NCBI GenBank assembly: GCA_965221035.1
Contig: OZ244860.1
Coordinates: 434,001 to 498,000, forward strand
Length of the DNA: 64,000 nt
Origin: UBA6522 sp965221035
GTDB lineage: Bacteria; Pseudomonadota; Gammaproteobacteria; Steroidobacterales; Rariloculaceae
Direction: 5' to 3'
Of this stretch, positions 22,964-30,533 are shown in pieces. A model generated the notes under the pieces. That model was not told where the DNA came from. It did not search any database and saw only the letters and a program-made list of their open reading frames with translations. Made by a program: the position numbers and the translations under genes. Each line of letters begins with the position of its first letter. Position 1 is the stretch's first letter.

Positions 22964-23619
22964 GCGCCGTTCCCGGAGAGGGATGAGGAACCGGCAAAAA
23001 CCCTGTGTACCATCGGTTCGAAAAACTCGATCGGCAGACTCTCGATACTTGGGTTGATAGCCACGATGTCATATTTTTCAACAAATTCCGCCGTCCAGTT
23101 GAAATAAGGATGTTCTCGCCACCGCTCCCGGGCATTGATGAAGTCCGAGCCTGCCGACCCGAAACACCCGTGCAGGTGTATTCGCTGAAAGATTTCATGG
23201 TGTTCGAGCATCCAGATATTCTTTTCGGAGACGAAAGGACGAAGCAGGTCCGCAGCCAATCTTTCGTGGTTCTCGGGGCAGACGATGAAGCCGACATCAT
23301 GGAACAGGCCCGTAACCACCGTCTCCTCGTCGTGGCCGTCGCGGTACAGCAAGGTGGCCGTCTGCAGGCAGTGTTCGAAATTGTTGATCAGATACCCAAA
23401 TGTGGGCGCGCTTCGTGAAGCCGTCAGCAGTTCCAGCGCCTGCCTCGCACGTTCCTCCGCGAGAAATTCGGCGCGTTGCCGATTGATGATTGCCCAGTCC
23501 TCCGGTCGGTAGTCGTCCAGGTTGTGATGCTCGATGTATTGCCAGTCGGGGCGAAGCAGGCGATCGCGCTCCCCGGCCTTTCGCCGCAATCCTTGAGCCG
23601 TCTTCGTTCCGCGCGTCAT
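22960..23619 (-). CDS. HD-domain protein, possibly a PhnZ-like diiron oxygenase
   Basis: This 219-residue protein has an HD metal-binding domain: NNFEHCLQTA, GLFHDVGF (the His-Asp pair), NHERLAADLL, LEHHEIFQ and a distal EKYDIVA. The spacing is like that of the mixed-valence diiron oxygenases related to PhnZ and myo-inositol oxygenase, and less like that of classical phosphohydrolases. That sub-assignment is tentative. I chose the ATG at 23619 because GGGAAGG lies just upstream; a longer reading adds a polar tail without support. It heads the operon with the AhpD-like and Rieske proteins and diverges from the DUF6152 gene at 23767. An oxidative or hydrolytic step in the same pathway is plausible. 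Confidence 0.8.
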   Translation of the reverse strand: MTRGTKTAQGLRRKAGERDRLLRPDWQYIEHHNLDDYRPEDWAIINRQRAEFLAEERARQALELLTASRSAPTFGYLINNFEHCLQTATLLYRDGHDEETVVTGLFHDVGFIVCPENHERLAADLLRPFVSEKNIWMLEHHEIFQRIHLHGCFGSAGSDFINARERWREHPYFNWTAEFVEKYDIVAINPSIESLPIEFFEPMVHRVFAGSSSLSGNGA

Positions 23620-23766
23620 GGCCTTCCCCCTCCGTTCGGCATCGTGCCCGTGACCTGATTCGTGCCAGCGATCAACCGCGACTTGCCGAATTGGCCCATC
23701 CAAGCCCAAATTCTGGACAGGATCCGATTGATATTGTAGAACACTGCCCACGGCGAGTATCCGACA

Positions 23767-24894
23767 ATGAATGCATCCACAGACCGGGTCCAGAAAATGG
23801 CGTCAGGCAGTTCGCTTCAGGGGAGGCGCCGACTCGCGCGAGGGCTACAGGCGGGATTGGCCCGGATTACCAGGATTGCCAAAGGAGTCTCCGTCGGCGT
23901 ACTGGCGTCAGCTTTCACCCTTGGCCCGCCCGGTCTTGCCCACCACAGCTACGTTCGCATAGACCGCAACGTCATCGTCGCTTTCGAAGCCACGGTGGTG
24001 GACTTTGATTGGCGTAATCCGCATGTCTATTTTCGGATCGCGACCGAGGACGGGACCGGGGAACGAGTCGAATGGGAAGTCGAGTCGGGCAGCACACCGA
24101 TCCTGGCGCACAGCGGATGGTCGGCGGATTCGCTCAAACCGGGCGATGTCATCCAGATTCGCATGCATCCGGAGCAGGGCAGCCATCGGCGTTACGCCCT
24201 CCTGGAGTCCCTGACGACCGCCGACGGCAGGGTTCTCCGACAGGGCATCCTTCCGTCGACGTCGGCGGAAACCACGGACGACATCGGCGGAATCTGGAAG
24301 TCGCGTCTCGAGCCGGATGCGCCGATCGAAGTCCTGAGCGGGCTGTTTGCCGAATTCATGACCGTACCGGTGACCGGGGCGGGCCAGGCATCCATCGATA
24401 CCTACGATCATGACCGGGACAACCCCAACGCGGTTTGCTACGGCTATGATCTGGTGGCGGGATTGACTTCACCGCACTATCTCAACGAGATTGAAATACT
24501 CGATGACCGCGTCATCATTCGCGACGAGTGGTTCGACGCCGAACGTGTCGTGCATACCGATGGACGCGGGCACCCGGAAGACGGCGAACGCACGCGTCTC
24601 GGCCATTCGATCGGTCATTGGGAGGGCGAAACCCTGGTGGTCGACACGCGGCTGTTCGCGCCGCACCGCTCACCGTACGGTATCGGCCTGGCATCCGGCA
24701 TCCACAAGCATGTCGTGGAACGCTACACGTTGAACGACGATGGTCGGAGCCTGACGCTGGAAGTGTTTCTTGAGGATCCCGAGTTCCTGGCGGAAAGCTT
24801 CACGGGCACGCTGAACTGGGACTATACGCCCGACTTCGAGTTCTACCGGTACGATTGCGACCCGGAGGTGGCCACTCGGTTCAGCCTGCCGTAG
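23767..24894 (+). CDS. DUF6152-type periplasmic protein, two-module form
   Basis: This protein of 375 residues or fewer is closest in the window to the 6503 protein. A long polar N-terminus (possibly over-extended; an ATG at 23797 also fits) leads to a hydrophobic export segment ending PPGLA before HHSYVRID, so the mature end should again be His-His. The N-module contains WRNPHVYF and VEWEVESGSTPI. The C-module contains the TDGRGHPEDGERT and SIGHWEGETLVVDT motifs and ends YDCDPEVA. It is transcribed away from the Rieske/AhpD/HD operon, sharing a 147-nt intergenic region with it. The function is unknown; co-regulation with the oxygenase operon is possible. Confidence 0.85.
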   Translation: MNASTDRVQKMASGSSLQGRRRLARGLQAGLARITRIAKGVSVGVLASAFTLGPPGLAHHSYVRIDRNVIVAFEATVVDFDWRNPHVYFRIATEDGTGERVEWEVESGSTPILAHSGWSADSLKPGDVIQIRMHPEQGSHRRYALLESLTTADGRVLRQGILPSTSAETTDDIGGIWKSRLEPDAPIEVLSGLFAEFMTVPVTGAGQASIDTYDHDRDNPNAVCYGYDLVAGLTSPHYLNEIEILDDRVIIRDEWFDAERVVHTDGRGHPEDGERTRLGHSIGHWEGETLVVDTRLFAPHRSPYGIGLASGIHKHVVERYTLNDDGRSLTLEVFLEDPEFLAESFTGTLNWDYTPDFEFYRYDCDPEVATRFSLP

Positions 24895-24928
24895 GCTCGC
24901 GCATCGAAGAAGCGGGGTGGTGCCCCTG

Positions 24929-25669
24929 TCAAGGCCCCAGGACGATCCAGGCACCGATCAACAACAGCGACGCGCCTACAAGGCCTCCTCCGACCTTCGC
25001 CGTGCCGCTGACGCGGCTCCACAACATCACGCCCGACAAGCTGAGAAACAACAGCATCACCGCGTAGGCGCTGATAATGAAGTGCCAGCCGCCGCCCTCA
25101 AGCCCGCGACCGCTATGCAGCCGGTTGACAATGCGGTTGAATCCGCGGTCCGACCGGTTGATGGCGATCTCGTTTGAGCCGACAACCCACTGGCCACTGA
25201 AGTCGCCCCCCGGCGCTTGCCAGCTAGCGGAAAGAATCGGTCCCTTGGGAGCCGCATTGGCGCCGCCGCGCCTGCCGCCTCCCCCCATGGCCTGTGCGGC
25301 GCCCGCCGAAGCCTGGCCCATCCCCATCCCCGTGGGCTGGGAGGTTCCGTCGTCGAATCCAAGCGTGGGGCTTGTACGCAACCCGAATTCGGCGTCGAGA
25401 AAGTCGGCCAGTTCCTGCGGGGAAGCAAAACCCTCGGAGGGTGCCGGGATGGTCATACCGCTGGTCTGCGCCGGTTCGCCCAACGTGAAGTGGGTGCGGT
25501 GGTTGAGCATGAATCCGGACCAGGCGAAGATCAGCGCCAGAACGGCGGAAAGGATCCCCGTCCAGGCGTGAGTCTTCTTTACCCAGCGCACGGCGATGGG
25601 TGTCGCTATGGGCGCGGGCATCAGCGGATGCGATGCCAGTCCGCGTCTTTTTCTAGCCGTTCCATTCAT
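24929..25669 (-). CDS. PepSY-type membrane protein, second of a pair
   Basis: This protein of about 246 residues has one N-terminal and two C-terminal transmembrane helices around a periplasmic region. It matches PepSY-associated membrane proteins (WVKKTHAWTGILSAVLAL, then INRLHSGRG-type sequence as NRLHSGRGLEGG, then LSLSGVMLWSR). The central region has a Gly/Met/Ala-rich linker (TGMGMGQASAG). The ATG at 25669 overlaps the stop of the preceding, related gene by 4 nt, and I prefer it to a longer frame inside that gene. Proteins of this family often accompany iron-siderophore uptake or reductase systems. No receptor is nearby, so the role here is open. Confidence 0.8.
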   Translation of the reverse strand: MNGTARKRRGLASHPLMPAPIATPIAVRWVKKTHAWTGILSAVLALIFAWSGFMLNHRTHFTLGEPAQTSGMTIPAPSEGFASPQELADFLDAEFGLRTSPTLGFDDGTSQPTGMGMGQASAGAAQAMGGGGRRGGANAAPKGPILSASWQAPGGDFSGQWVVGSNEIAINRSDRGFNRIVNRLHSGRGLEGGGWHFIISAYAVMLLFLSLSGVMLWSRVSGTAKVGGGLVGASLLLIGAWIVLGP

Positions 25670-26295
25670 GGCGTAAGCGTCATGAAATACAGGGAAAAAA
25701 GGAACATGCCCGAAAACATTCCAATCCCCAGCAAGCGGCGACCGTGAAGGCGCGACCACATCAGCACGCCGGTGATGGCCAGCACGGCCAGCGCGCCGGT
25801 GTACGCATCGCTCAGGATACGCCACCCGAGGGGACCGCCCTCCGCGCGATGAAGCCGGTTGAGGGTGTCGATGAAGGAGCGATTCGTGCGCGTGGCCTGC
25901 GCCACTTGATCTCCGGCTTGAAAGCGGACATCTATCGCGTCGCCGGGAGAGTTGAAGCGGACCCGATAGTCGACCGGATCTTCGCTGGGTGTGAAGTTCC
26001 TGGGCGGGCTGCCCGAGCGGATGGCGCCCACCTGCTCACGGGCAAAGGCCCGAAAATCGTCATAGGACGCCAGGGCTGTTGAAGGGACCGCAAACTCTGT
26101 TACCGTGTTGGGGACGGCTTGGTCGTTCAAGCCGAAATCGTCGTACTCCATGAACAGCGTGGTAATCGAGAACAGGACGCCCGCAACGGCGCCGCCAAGA
26201 CCGAGCCATGCGTGCGTGCGCCTTAGCCACTTGAGGAAAAAAGGTGTCTGCCAGGAGCCCGGCATAAAAGGATGTGCCTTGACCATCGATTGCAT
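25666..26295 (-). CDS. PepSY-type membrane protein, first of a pair
   Basis: This protein of about 209 residues has the same layout as its downstream neighbour: an N-terminal helix after LKWLRRTHAWLGLGG, a periplasmic domain, the TLNRLHRAEGG motif, and C-terminal helices (VLAITGVLMWSRLHG). The start is not certain. ATG at 26295 has GGGAG about 10 nt upstream, and ATG at 26286 is also possible. The frame stays open well upstream, but that sequence is polar and overlaps the opposite-strand VOC gene. The two genes appear to be an old duplication forming a heteromeric pair. The function is inferred only from family resemblance. Confidence 0.78.
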   Translation of the reverse strand: MQSMVKAHPFMPGSWQTPFFLKWLRRTHAWLGLGGAVAGVLFSITTLFMEYDDFGLNDQAVPNTVTEFAVPSTALASYDDFRAFAREQVGAIRSGSPPRNFTPSEDPVDYRVRFNSPGDAIDVRFQAGDQVAQATRTNRSFIDTLNRLHRAEGGPLGWRILSDAYTGALAVLAITGVLMWSRLHGRRLLGIGMFSGMFLFSLYFMTLTP

Positions 26296-26352
26296 CCGAA
26301 CGCAGCTCCCACTCATCGTGTGCGTCAATGGTAACGGCCAGGGGAGTTGAAA

Positions 26353-26712
26353 TTGAAAAGAATTACTAAGATGGGGGCGCTTGTTTCGATTCCGGTGAGC
26401 AGCTTGAGGAGATCGCAATCGTTTTATGAGAAAAAGCTGGGATTCGAGGAAAGGCTGCGGGACGATCGGCTGGGCTGGGTGGAACTGGAGAGCGTTTCCG
26501 GCGGGGTGCGGATCGGACTCGCCGAAGTGCAGGAGGTCAAGCGTGGCGGCCCGGTTCTCGTGCTCGAAGTCGATGGCATCGAAGAGGCTGTTTTGGCCTT
26601 GAAGGAACTCAAGGTGGAAACCAGCACGATCACCAACGTGAAGGACATCGCCCGGGTCGCCACGTTTGAGGATCCTGATCGACACCAGCTGATGTTGCGG
26701 CAACGTTGCTGA
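26353..26712 (+). CDS. VOC-family (glyoxalase/bleomycin-resistance fold) protein
   Basis: This short single-domain VOC protein of about 119 residues has the usual beta-alpha-beta-beta-beta repeats: a SIPVSSLRRSQSFY opening, KKLGFEERLR, VLVLEVDGIEEAV and the closing FEDPDRHQLML. I set the start at the TTG at 26353 because GGGAG sits 6 nt before it. A TTG at 26347 is too close to that site, and an ATG at 26371 would trim the first strand. The metal-ligand set of true glyoxalase I is not complete, so the activity is unknown. It is followed 18 nt later by the arylamine N-acetyltransferase gene. Confidence 0.78.
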   Translation: MKRITKMGALVSIPVSSLRRSQSFYEKKLGFEERLRDDRLGWVELESVSGGVRIGLAEVQEVKRGGPVLVLEVDGIEEAVLALKELKVETSTITNVKDIARVATFEDPDRHQLMLRQRC

Positions 26713-26730
26713 TTTCGCTGACGCGGTCGT

Positions 26731-27579
26731 ATGGCCAGAATGCCGACGCGGTGGCCGAAAGTGAACCTTGGATCCTACTTCAAACGAATCGGATTCCGCG
26801 GCGATGCCCAGCCGACGATGGCCACGTTGCGGCTGCTGGTGCGGCATCATGTTCTTTCGGTACCTTTCGAAAATATCGATGTGCTGATGGGGCGGTCGCT
26901 CACGACCGACGCGGGCGAGGCGTTCGAGAAAATCGTCGACCGTGGCCGCGGGGGGTGGTGCTACGAACAGAACGGTCTGTTTGGTTCCGTGCTGGGGCAA
27001 ATGGGTTTCGACGTCATCCGGGTCGCCGGGGCCGTGCGCAGCGATGAACGCGGACAGGCCGCCCGCAACAATCATCTATGTTTGCTGGTGCGTGAGCCGG
27101 AGCGCAAGCAGACCGCTTTCCTCGTCGATGTGGGTTTCGGCGGCAGCATGATCGCGCCGATTGAACTGGCCGAATGCGAACACAGTCAGGAACCGTTTCG
27201 CCTGGCACTTCGGAAGCTTGACGAACAGCATTGGCGTTTCTCCGAGGCAACGGCCGGTGACGATTCGATTTACTACGACTTCGCGGCGCGACCTGCCGAC
27301 GAATCGTCCTTGGCGGCAAAATGCGAGCAACTGCAGCAGGATCCCCAGTCAGGATTTGTTCAGAATCTTGTCGTGCAGAGACGATTGCCCAGCGCACAAC
27401 GGACCCTGCTGGGGCGCGTGCTGACGACGAGGACCATCAATGACAAGCAGTCCGTGGTGCTTGAGACGGCGGAGGAATTGGTGAATACCCTGTCGGAGCG
27501 TTTCGGTCTGCAGGTACCCGAGGTCGCGGACCTCTGGCCCAAAATCGTCCAGCGCCACAAGCAATGGTCGCAAGTCTGA
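26731..27579 (+). CDS. Arylamine N-acetyltransferase
   Basis: This 282-residue enzyme transfers an acetyl group from acetyl-CoA to arylamines or hydrazines, or acts as an amide synthase in some pathways. The Cys-His-Asp triad is clear: Cys77 in RGRGGWCYEQN, His115 in ARNNHLCLL and Asp133 in LVDVGFGG. The length is normal for bacterial NATs. A start at 26731 or at the ATG at 26740 is equally possible. It follows the small VOC gene closely and is probably co-transcribed with it. A role in detoxifying or building aromatic amines would suit the aromatic-oxidation theme of the region, but that is inference. Confidence 0.93.
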   Translation: MARMPTRWPKVNLGSYFKRIGFRGDAQPTMATLRLLVRHHVLSVPFENIDVLMGRSLTTDAGEAFEKIVDRGRGGWCYEQNGLFGSVLGQMGFDVIRVAGAVRSDERGQAARNNHLCLLVREPERKQTAFLVDVGFGGSMIAPIELAECEHSQEPFRLALRKLDEQHWRFSEATAGDDSIYYDFAARPADESSLAAKCEQLQQDPQSGFVQNLVVQRRLPSAQRTLLGRVLTTRTINDKQSVVLETAEELVNTLSERFGLQVPEVADLWPKIVQRHKQWSQV

Positions 27580-27681
27580 CGCCGATTTCCCTGCCTGGTC
27601 GCCATTGGGGATAATCCCGGTCTGGATTTCTCCAGCCGGTATCCAGGGCAGGTCGAGGCTGGCATGGCGATGGGGATAACG

Positions 27682-28578
27682 ATGGACAGGCAGTTGGTTT
27701 CTCTGGCGATCGGGATGGTCGCCATCACGTGCGCGGATGCCGCGGCAGCCCGGACGGGACCGTACGTCCAAATGGGCTTGGGGGCGGCCTTGGCGCCGCC
27801 CCTCACCGTGCACGGCTCGGACGACGACTGGGGCACGCGGTGCGATCTGATCATCAACCCGTCGGGACTGGAAGTCGGCAACGAGTGCGACGCCGCCCCG
27901 CCGCGCTCGTCATGGACCAATGACTTCGATGGTGGCAGCGGTATCGCGGCAAGCCTGGCATTCGGATACGACCGGGGACAGGTGCGGATCGAAATTGAGT
28001 ATTTCCACCGCGGCACCGTCTTTGGTGACAGCGATGACCTGATCATCCTCGACGATGTCACGCTCGACAAGCAGGACCAGGAAATCGAGTTGGCGGTGGG
28101 CACGACCGATGATCTGCGCTCGCATGGTCTGTTCGCGAACCTCTTCTACGACTTCGGGGCAGAAGAGGCGCGGTGGACACCGTATGTGGGCGCGGGTATC
28201 GGTGTGGAGCGGGCCACGCTGGATTACGGCACCATCTGGAAGCGAAATGACGACCCCGAGCGGATTACGACCTTTATGGATCCAGCCTTGCGCGCCAAGC
28301 TCGCCGGAACCACCACCATCGGCGACGCCCGGTTGACCGATACGCTGATGGGTTACCAGTTGCTGGCGGGCGTGGACTACCGCCTCCGCGATCCGGTCAT
28401 GCTCGGTGTACAGTTTCGTTGGGTGACTTTCGGTGAATTCGAGAGCGATCCGACACCCTGGAACCAGCTGCGCAGCCACGAGTCAAGCGTCGGGCGGGGG
28501 GAAATGGTTCGCTACCAGGTGACCACGGACGACAGTCGATTCTGGAGCATCGGCATCAACCTCAAGTACGGGTTCTGA
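27682..28578 (+). CDS. Outer-membrane beta-barrel protein
   Basis: This protein of about 298 residues has a signal peptide (LVSLAIGMVAITCADAAAA) and alternating hydrophobic/polar strands typical of an OmpA/OmpW-like eight-stranded barrel: PYVQMGLGAAL, SGIAASLAFGYD, VRIEIEYFHRG, WTPYVGAGIGV, YQLLAGVDYRL and a final SIGINLKYGF. The terminal aromatic Phe is the usual barrel-assembly signal. I prefer the ATG at 27682, which starts the signal peptide and follows a GGGGATAACG site; the frame opens at 27664. A loop region near residues 45-75 contains two Cys that may form a disulfide. The function (porin, adhesin or structural) is unknown. Confidence 0.85.
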   Translation: MDRQLVSLAIGMVAITCADAAAARTGPYVQMGLGAALAPPLTVHGSDDDWGTRCDLIINPSGLEVGNECDAAPPRSSWTNDFDGGSGIAASLAFGYDRGQVRIEIEYFHRGTVFGDSDDLIILDDVTLDKQDQEIELAVGTTDDLRSHGLFANLFYDFGAEEARWTPYVGAGIGVERATLDYGTIWKRNDDPERITTFMDPALRAKLAGTTTIGDARLTDTLMGYQLLAGVDYRLRDPVMLGVQFRWVTFGEFESDPTPWNQLRSHESSVGRGEMVRYQVTTDDSRFWSIGINLKYGF

Positions 28579-28618
28579 TCTTGCGGAATCGGGGGGCCGG
28601 AATGGACCCTGAAAATGG

Positions 28619-28709
28619 TGGCGGAGAGGGTGGGATTCGAACCCACGAGACGGTATAACCGCCTACTTGAACTCCAATCAAGCGCCTTCGTCCACTCGGC
28701 CACCTCTCC
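28619..28709 (-). tRNA. tRNA-Ser (anticodon GGA)
   Basis: This is a class II transfer RNA on the minus strand. The acceptor stem is GGAGAGG paired with CCTCTCC. The D-arm begins GCCGAGTGG, and the anticodon stem CTTGA/TCAAG encloses TTGGAGT, giving anticodon GGA (serine, codons UCC/UCU). The long variable arm (TAGGCGG, loop, CCGCCT) is characteristic of tRNA-Ser. The T-arm carries GGTTCGAATCC. The 3' CCA is encoded, at 28621 down to 28619. It is a single tRNA gene, with no integrase or island attached to its 3' end. Confidence 0.97.
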
Positions 28710-29021
28710 GCAACATATTTTGGGGCAATGGATGCAACGCACCGCTGATCCGCGCCAATTATAGTGGTTGAATCAAGTGGACGCTTCCGCAAAATTGGCA
28801 TCAGGCGGAGTGATGCAACAGGAATCTCCACAATTTCTTCATCGTCGATGCACAATCCGATTGCAGTATGGCGCCCAGTATTGGATGGGATGCTTACAAT
28901 GACTCGCAAGTTGATTCGTTTTTATTTCACCTCGCTTCGCTTCGCTTTCGCTGCCAGGATCGTGCCGGAAGGGCGTTCCGCCAACCTCCCGCACCGATCA
29001 TCCCGATTGGCTGGCGCGCCG
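28710..29021. other. Intergenic region between tRNA-Ser and the YHYH lipoprotein gene
   Basis: This stretch of about 310 bases should carry the divergent promoters for the tRNA and for the lipoprotein gene. Apart from the TATAAT on the tRNA side I see no recognisable element. A plus-strand frame is open from 28764 into the lipoprotein gene, but its extra residues are polar and precede the signal peptide, so I do not include them in the gene. Confidence 0.4.
28758..28763 (-). promoter_or_regulatory. Probable -10 box for tRNA-Ser
   Basis: On the minus strand this reads TATAAT, a perfect -10 consensus, followed by a G+C-rich discriminator (TGGCGCGG) of the kind seen at stable-RNA promoters. It lies about 50 bases upstream of the tRNA 5' end. 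No good -35 box is visible at the standard distance, so the call rests on the -10 alone. Confidence 0.4.
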
Positions 29022-30026
29022 ATGCGCGGGCCATTGGGTCCCCGCCGGTCCACTTGCGTCGTAATTGGAGTAGTGACCGTTCTGTGCGGTTGCAGTGGCG
29101 GCTCGTCAAGCGTGGACAGCGAGACTCCGAACGACCCGGCTACGGGGTTATCCCCCCCACCCGACTCGCTGACGGCACCGGGAATAGACCCCAGCCTGTT
29201 CCTCTCCCTGGCGGACACGGTAACTACGGTCTCGTGCACACTTTCCGGCGGTACCCAGACGACGTGTCATCGCATTGTCGTTTATGGCGTGCCAGCGGAC
29301 GATGGCGTTGGCCCGTTTTGCCCCAAGACGATCACCACCGGCGCCGATGACGCGGGTATCTGGTTCGACGGAGGTGGGGACACGTACGACCTGGACGGCG
29401 CGTTCATCACCAACCTGGCGACGTTTTACAACGACAGCAATTGGTTGCTCTACGATCCCGCGACCGGCATTGTGAATGTCACCGACACCTTGACCGCGTG
29501 CGAGGGCGCCGCCCGGCCGAACGTCGATCCGCAGTACCAGAATCATTGCGTTGAGTGTGAGCTTTCGTACGTGAATGGAGGCGTTTTTGCCACGTTTCTG
29601 CTTCCAACCACCCCGGTCCCGCTGCCCAGTCCGGACAATATCGGCAGGCTCGGCGTCGGCGTGAGCCTGAACGGGGTGGTATTGGCTGCCCCGGCGCCGT
29701 TCGACGCCATCCTCGGCGCCTACACCATTGCCGCATTCGACGACTGCGGTGGCCACATCAATCCGGTCGATGGCTACCATTACCATGCGGCCACCGGATG
29801 CACTGAACTTGTCGTTCAGGATGACGGTCACGCGGATCTATTGGGGTATTCGCTGGATGGGTATGCGATCCATGGTCTGTACGATCTGAACGTCAGTGAG
29901 CCAATCGGCCTCGATTCTTGCAGAGGCCACTCCGATGATGTCCGCGGATACCATTATCATGCCGCGAGCCCGGGCGAGAACTTGTTCATTGGTTGTTTCA
30001 GCGGGGAACAAGGATCGGTCCAATGA
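29022..30026 (+). CDS. YHYH-domain lipoprotein
   Basis: This 334-residue protein is a probable lipoprotein (lipobox TVLCGCSGG) containing a YHYH domain. The defining motif appears twice, as DGYHYHAATG and RGYHYHAASP, around the DGYAIHGLYD segment. The family is widespread in marine bacteria and has no established enzymatic function; the paired His residues suggest metal binding. Several cysteines are spread through the mature protein (SCTLSGG, HCVECELS), consistent with periplasmic disulfides. I chose the ATG at 29022 because it directly precedes the signal sequence. The stop overlaps the start of the next gene (ATGA), so the two form a coupled pair. Confidence 0.85.
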   Translation: MRGPLGPRRSTCVVIGVVTVLCGCSGGSSSVDSETPNDPATGLSPPPDSLTAPGIDPSLFLSLADTVTTVSCTLSGGTQTTCHRIVVYGVPADDGVGPFCPKTITTGADDAGIWFDGGGDTYDLDGAFITNLATFYNDSNWLLYDPATGIVNVTDTLTACEGAARPNVDPQYQNHCVECELSYVNGGVFATFLLPTTPVPLPSPDNIGRLGVGVSLNGVVLAAPAPFDAILGAYTIAAFDDCGGHINPVDGYHYHAATGCTELVVQDDGHADLLGYSLDGYAIHGLYDLNVSEPIGLDSCRGHSDDVRGYHYHAASPGENLFIGCFSGEQGSVQ

Positions 30027-30409
30027 GGGTTGCAGTATTCCTGCTTTCTGCAGGGTTCGCCGGGATGTTCTTTCCCGTGCTCGCACATGATGGACAATAT
30101 GACACCGCCCCCTGGCAAGCCTGCGAGACGAAACATCTGGACAGCCGATGCGCGTACCTCCGAGCCGACCAAGTGCACAGGGGGACATGCCGAAGCATGA
30201 ACGGGGCCCTGATGTGCGTACGAAACCTGCCCTTGTTGCCTCCGGGGGCTGACGACCTCCTGTCTGGACGCATTTCTGCGCTTGACGAACAGGCCGCCGC
30301 GGTTGAAGACTGGCTAGCGTGTGGCCACATGTCTCCGCAGGGGATTGACCGGAAGGTTTGCCGATTGCTTGTACGCATGCGGCTTCGCATCCCCAAATCT
30401 GACGAATGA
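30023..30409 (+). CDS. Small exported cysteine-rich protein of unknown function
   Basis: This 128-residue protein has a signal peptide (MRVAVFLLSAGFAGMFFPVLA) and a mature region with six cysteines (ACET, SRCAYL, GTCRS, LMCVRN, LACGHM, KVCRLL), suggesting a compact disulfide-bonded periplasmic protein. It starts within the stop codon of the YHYH lipoprotein gene (ATGA overlap), so the two products are likely to be made together and may interact. The mature protein begins HDGQYD, another exposed His near a processed N-terminus. I recognise no family. Confidence 0.7.
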   Translation: MRVAVFLLSAGFAGMFFPVLAHDGQYDTAPWQACETKHLDSRCAYLRADQVHRGTCRSMNGALMCVRNLPLLPPGADDLLSGRISALDEQAAAVEDWLACGHMSPQGIDRKVCRLLVRMRLRIPKSDE

Positions 30410-30501
30410 TTGAACTTGAGGATTGCGAGGGCACCGGGTAGCGGGTAGCGGGCGAACAGAGCTTGCGGCGACTGGGCATCGCCCCGCCGGTGCAGGCTGA
30501 T

Positions 30502-30507
30502 TATAAT
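30502..30507 (+). promoter_or_regulatory. Probable -10 box for dnaX operon
   Basis: A perfect TATAAT lies 26 bases before the dnaX start codon, with a GGAGG ribosome site downstream at 30516-30520. No consensus -35 is visible. The surrounding 124-base gap contains no signal-recognition-particle RNA, which sits upstream of dnaX in some gammaproteobacteria. Confidence 0.4.
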
Positions 30508-30533
30508 CGCTGGATGGAGGTTGCCCGGCACTC

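Noticed and set aside
28562..28909. Minus-strand protein frames across the tRNA-Ser
   Set aside because: They read through a complete tRNA and its promoter; not plausible genes.
30410..30533. Signal recognition particle RNA upstream of dnaX
   Set aside because: This location holds the 4.5S RNA in some gammaproteobacteria, but the conserved GGTCAGG and GGAAGCAGCC core is absent here.
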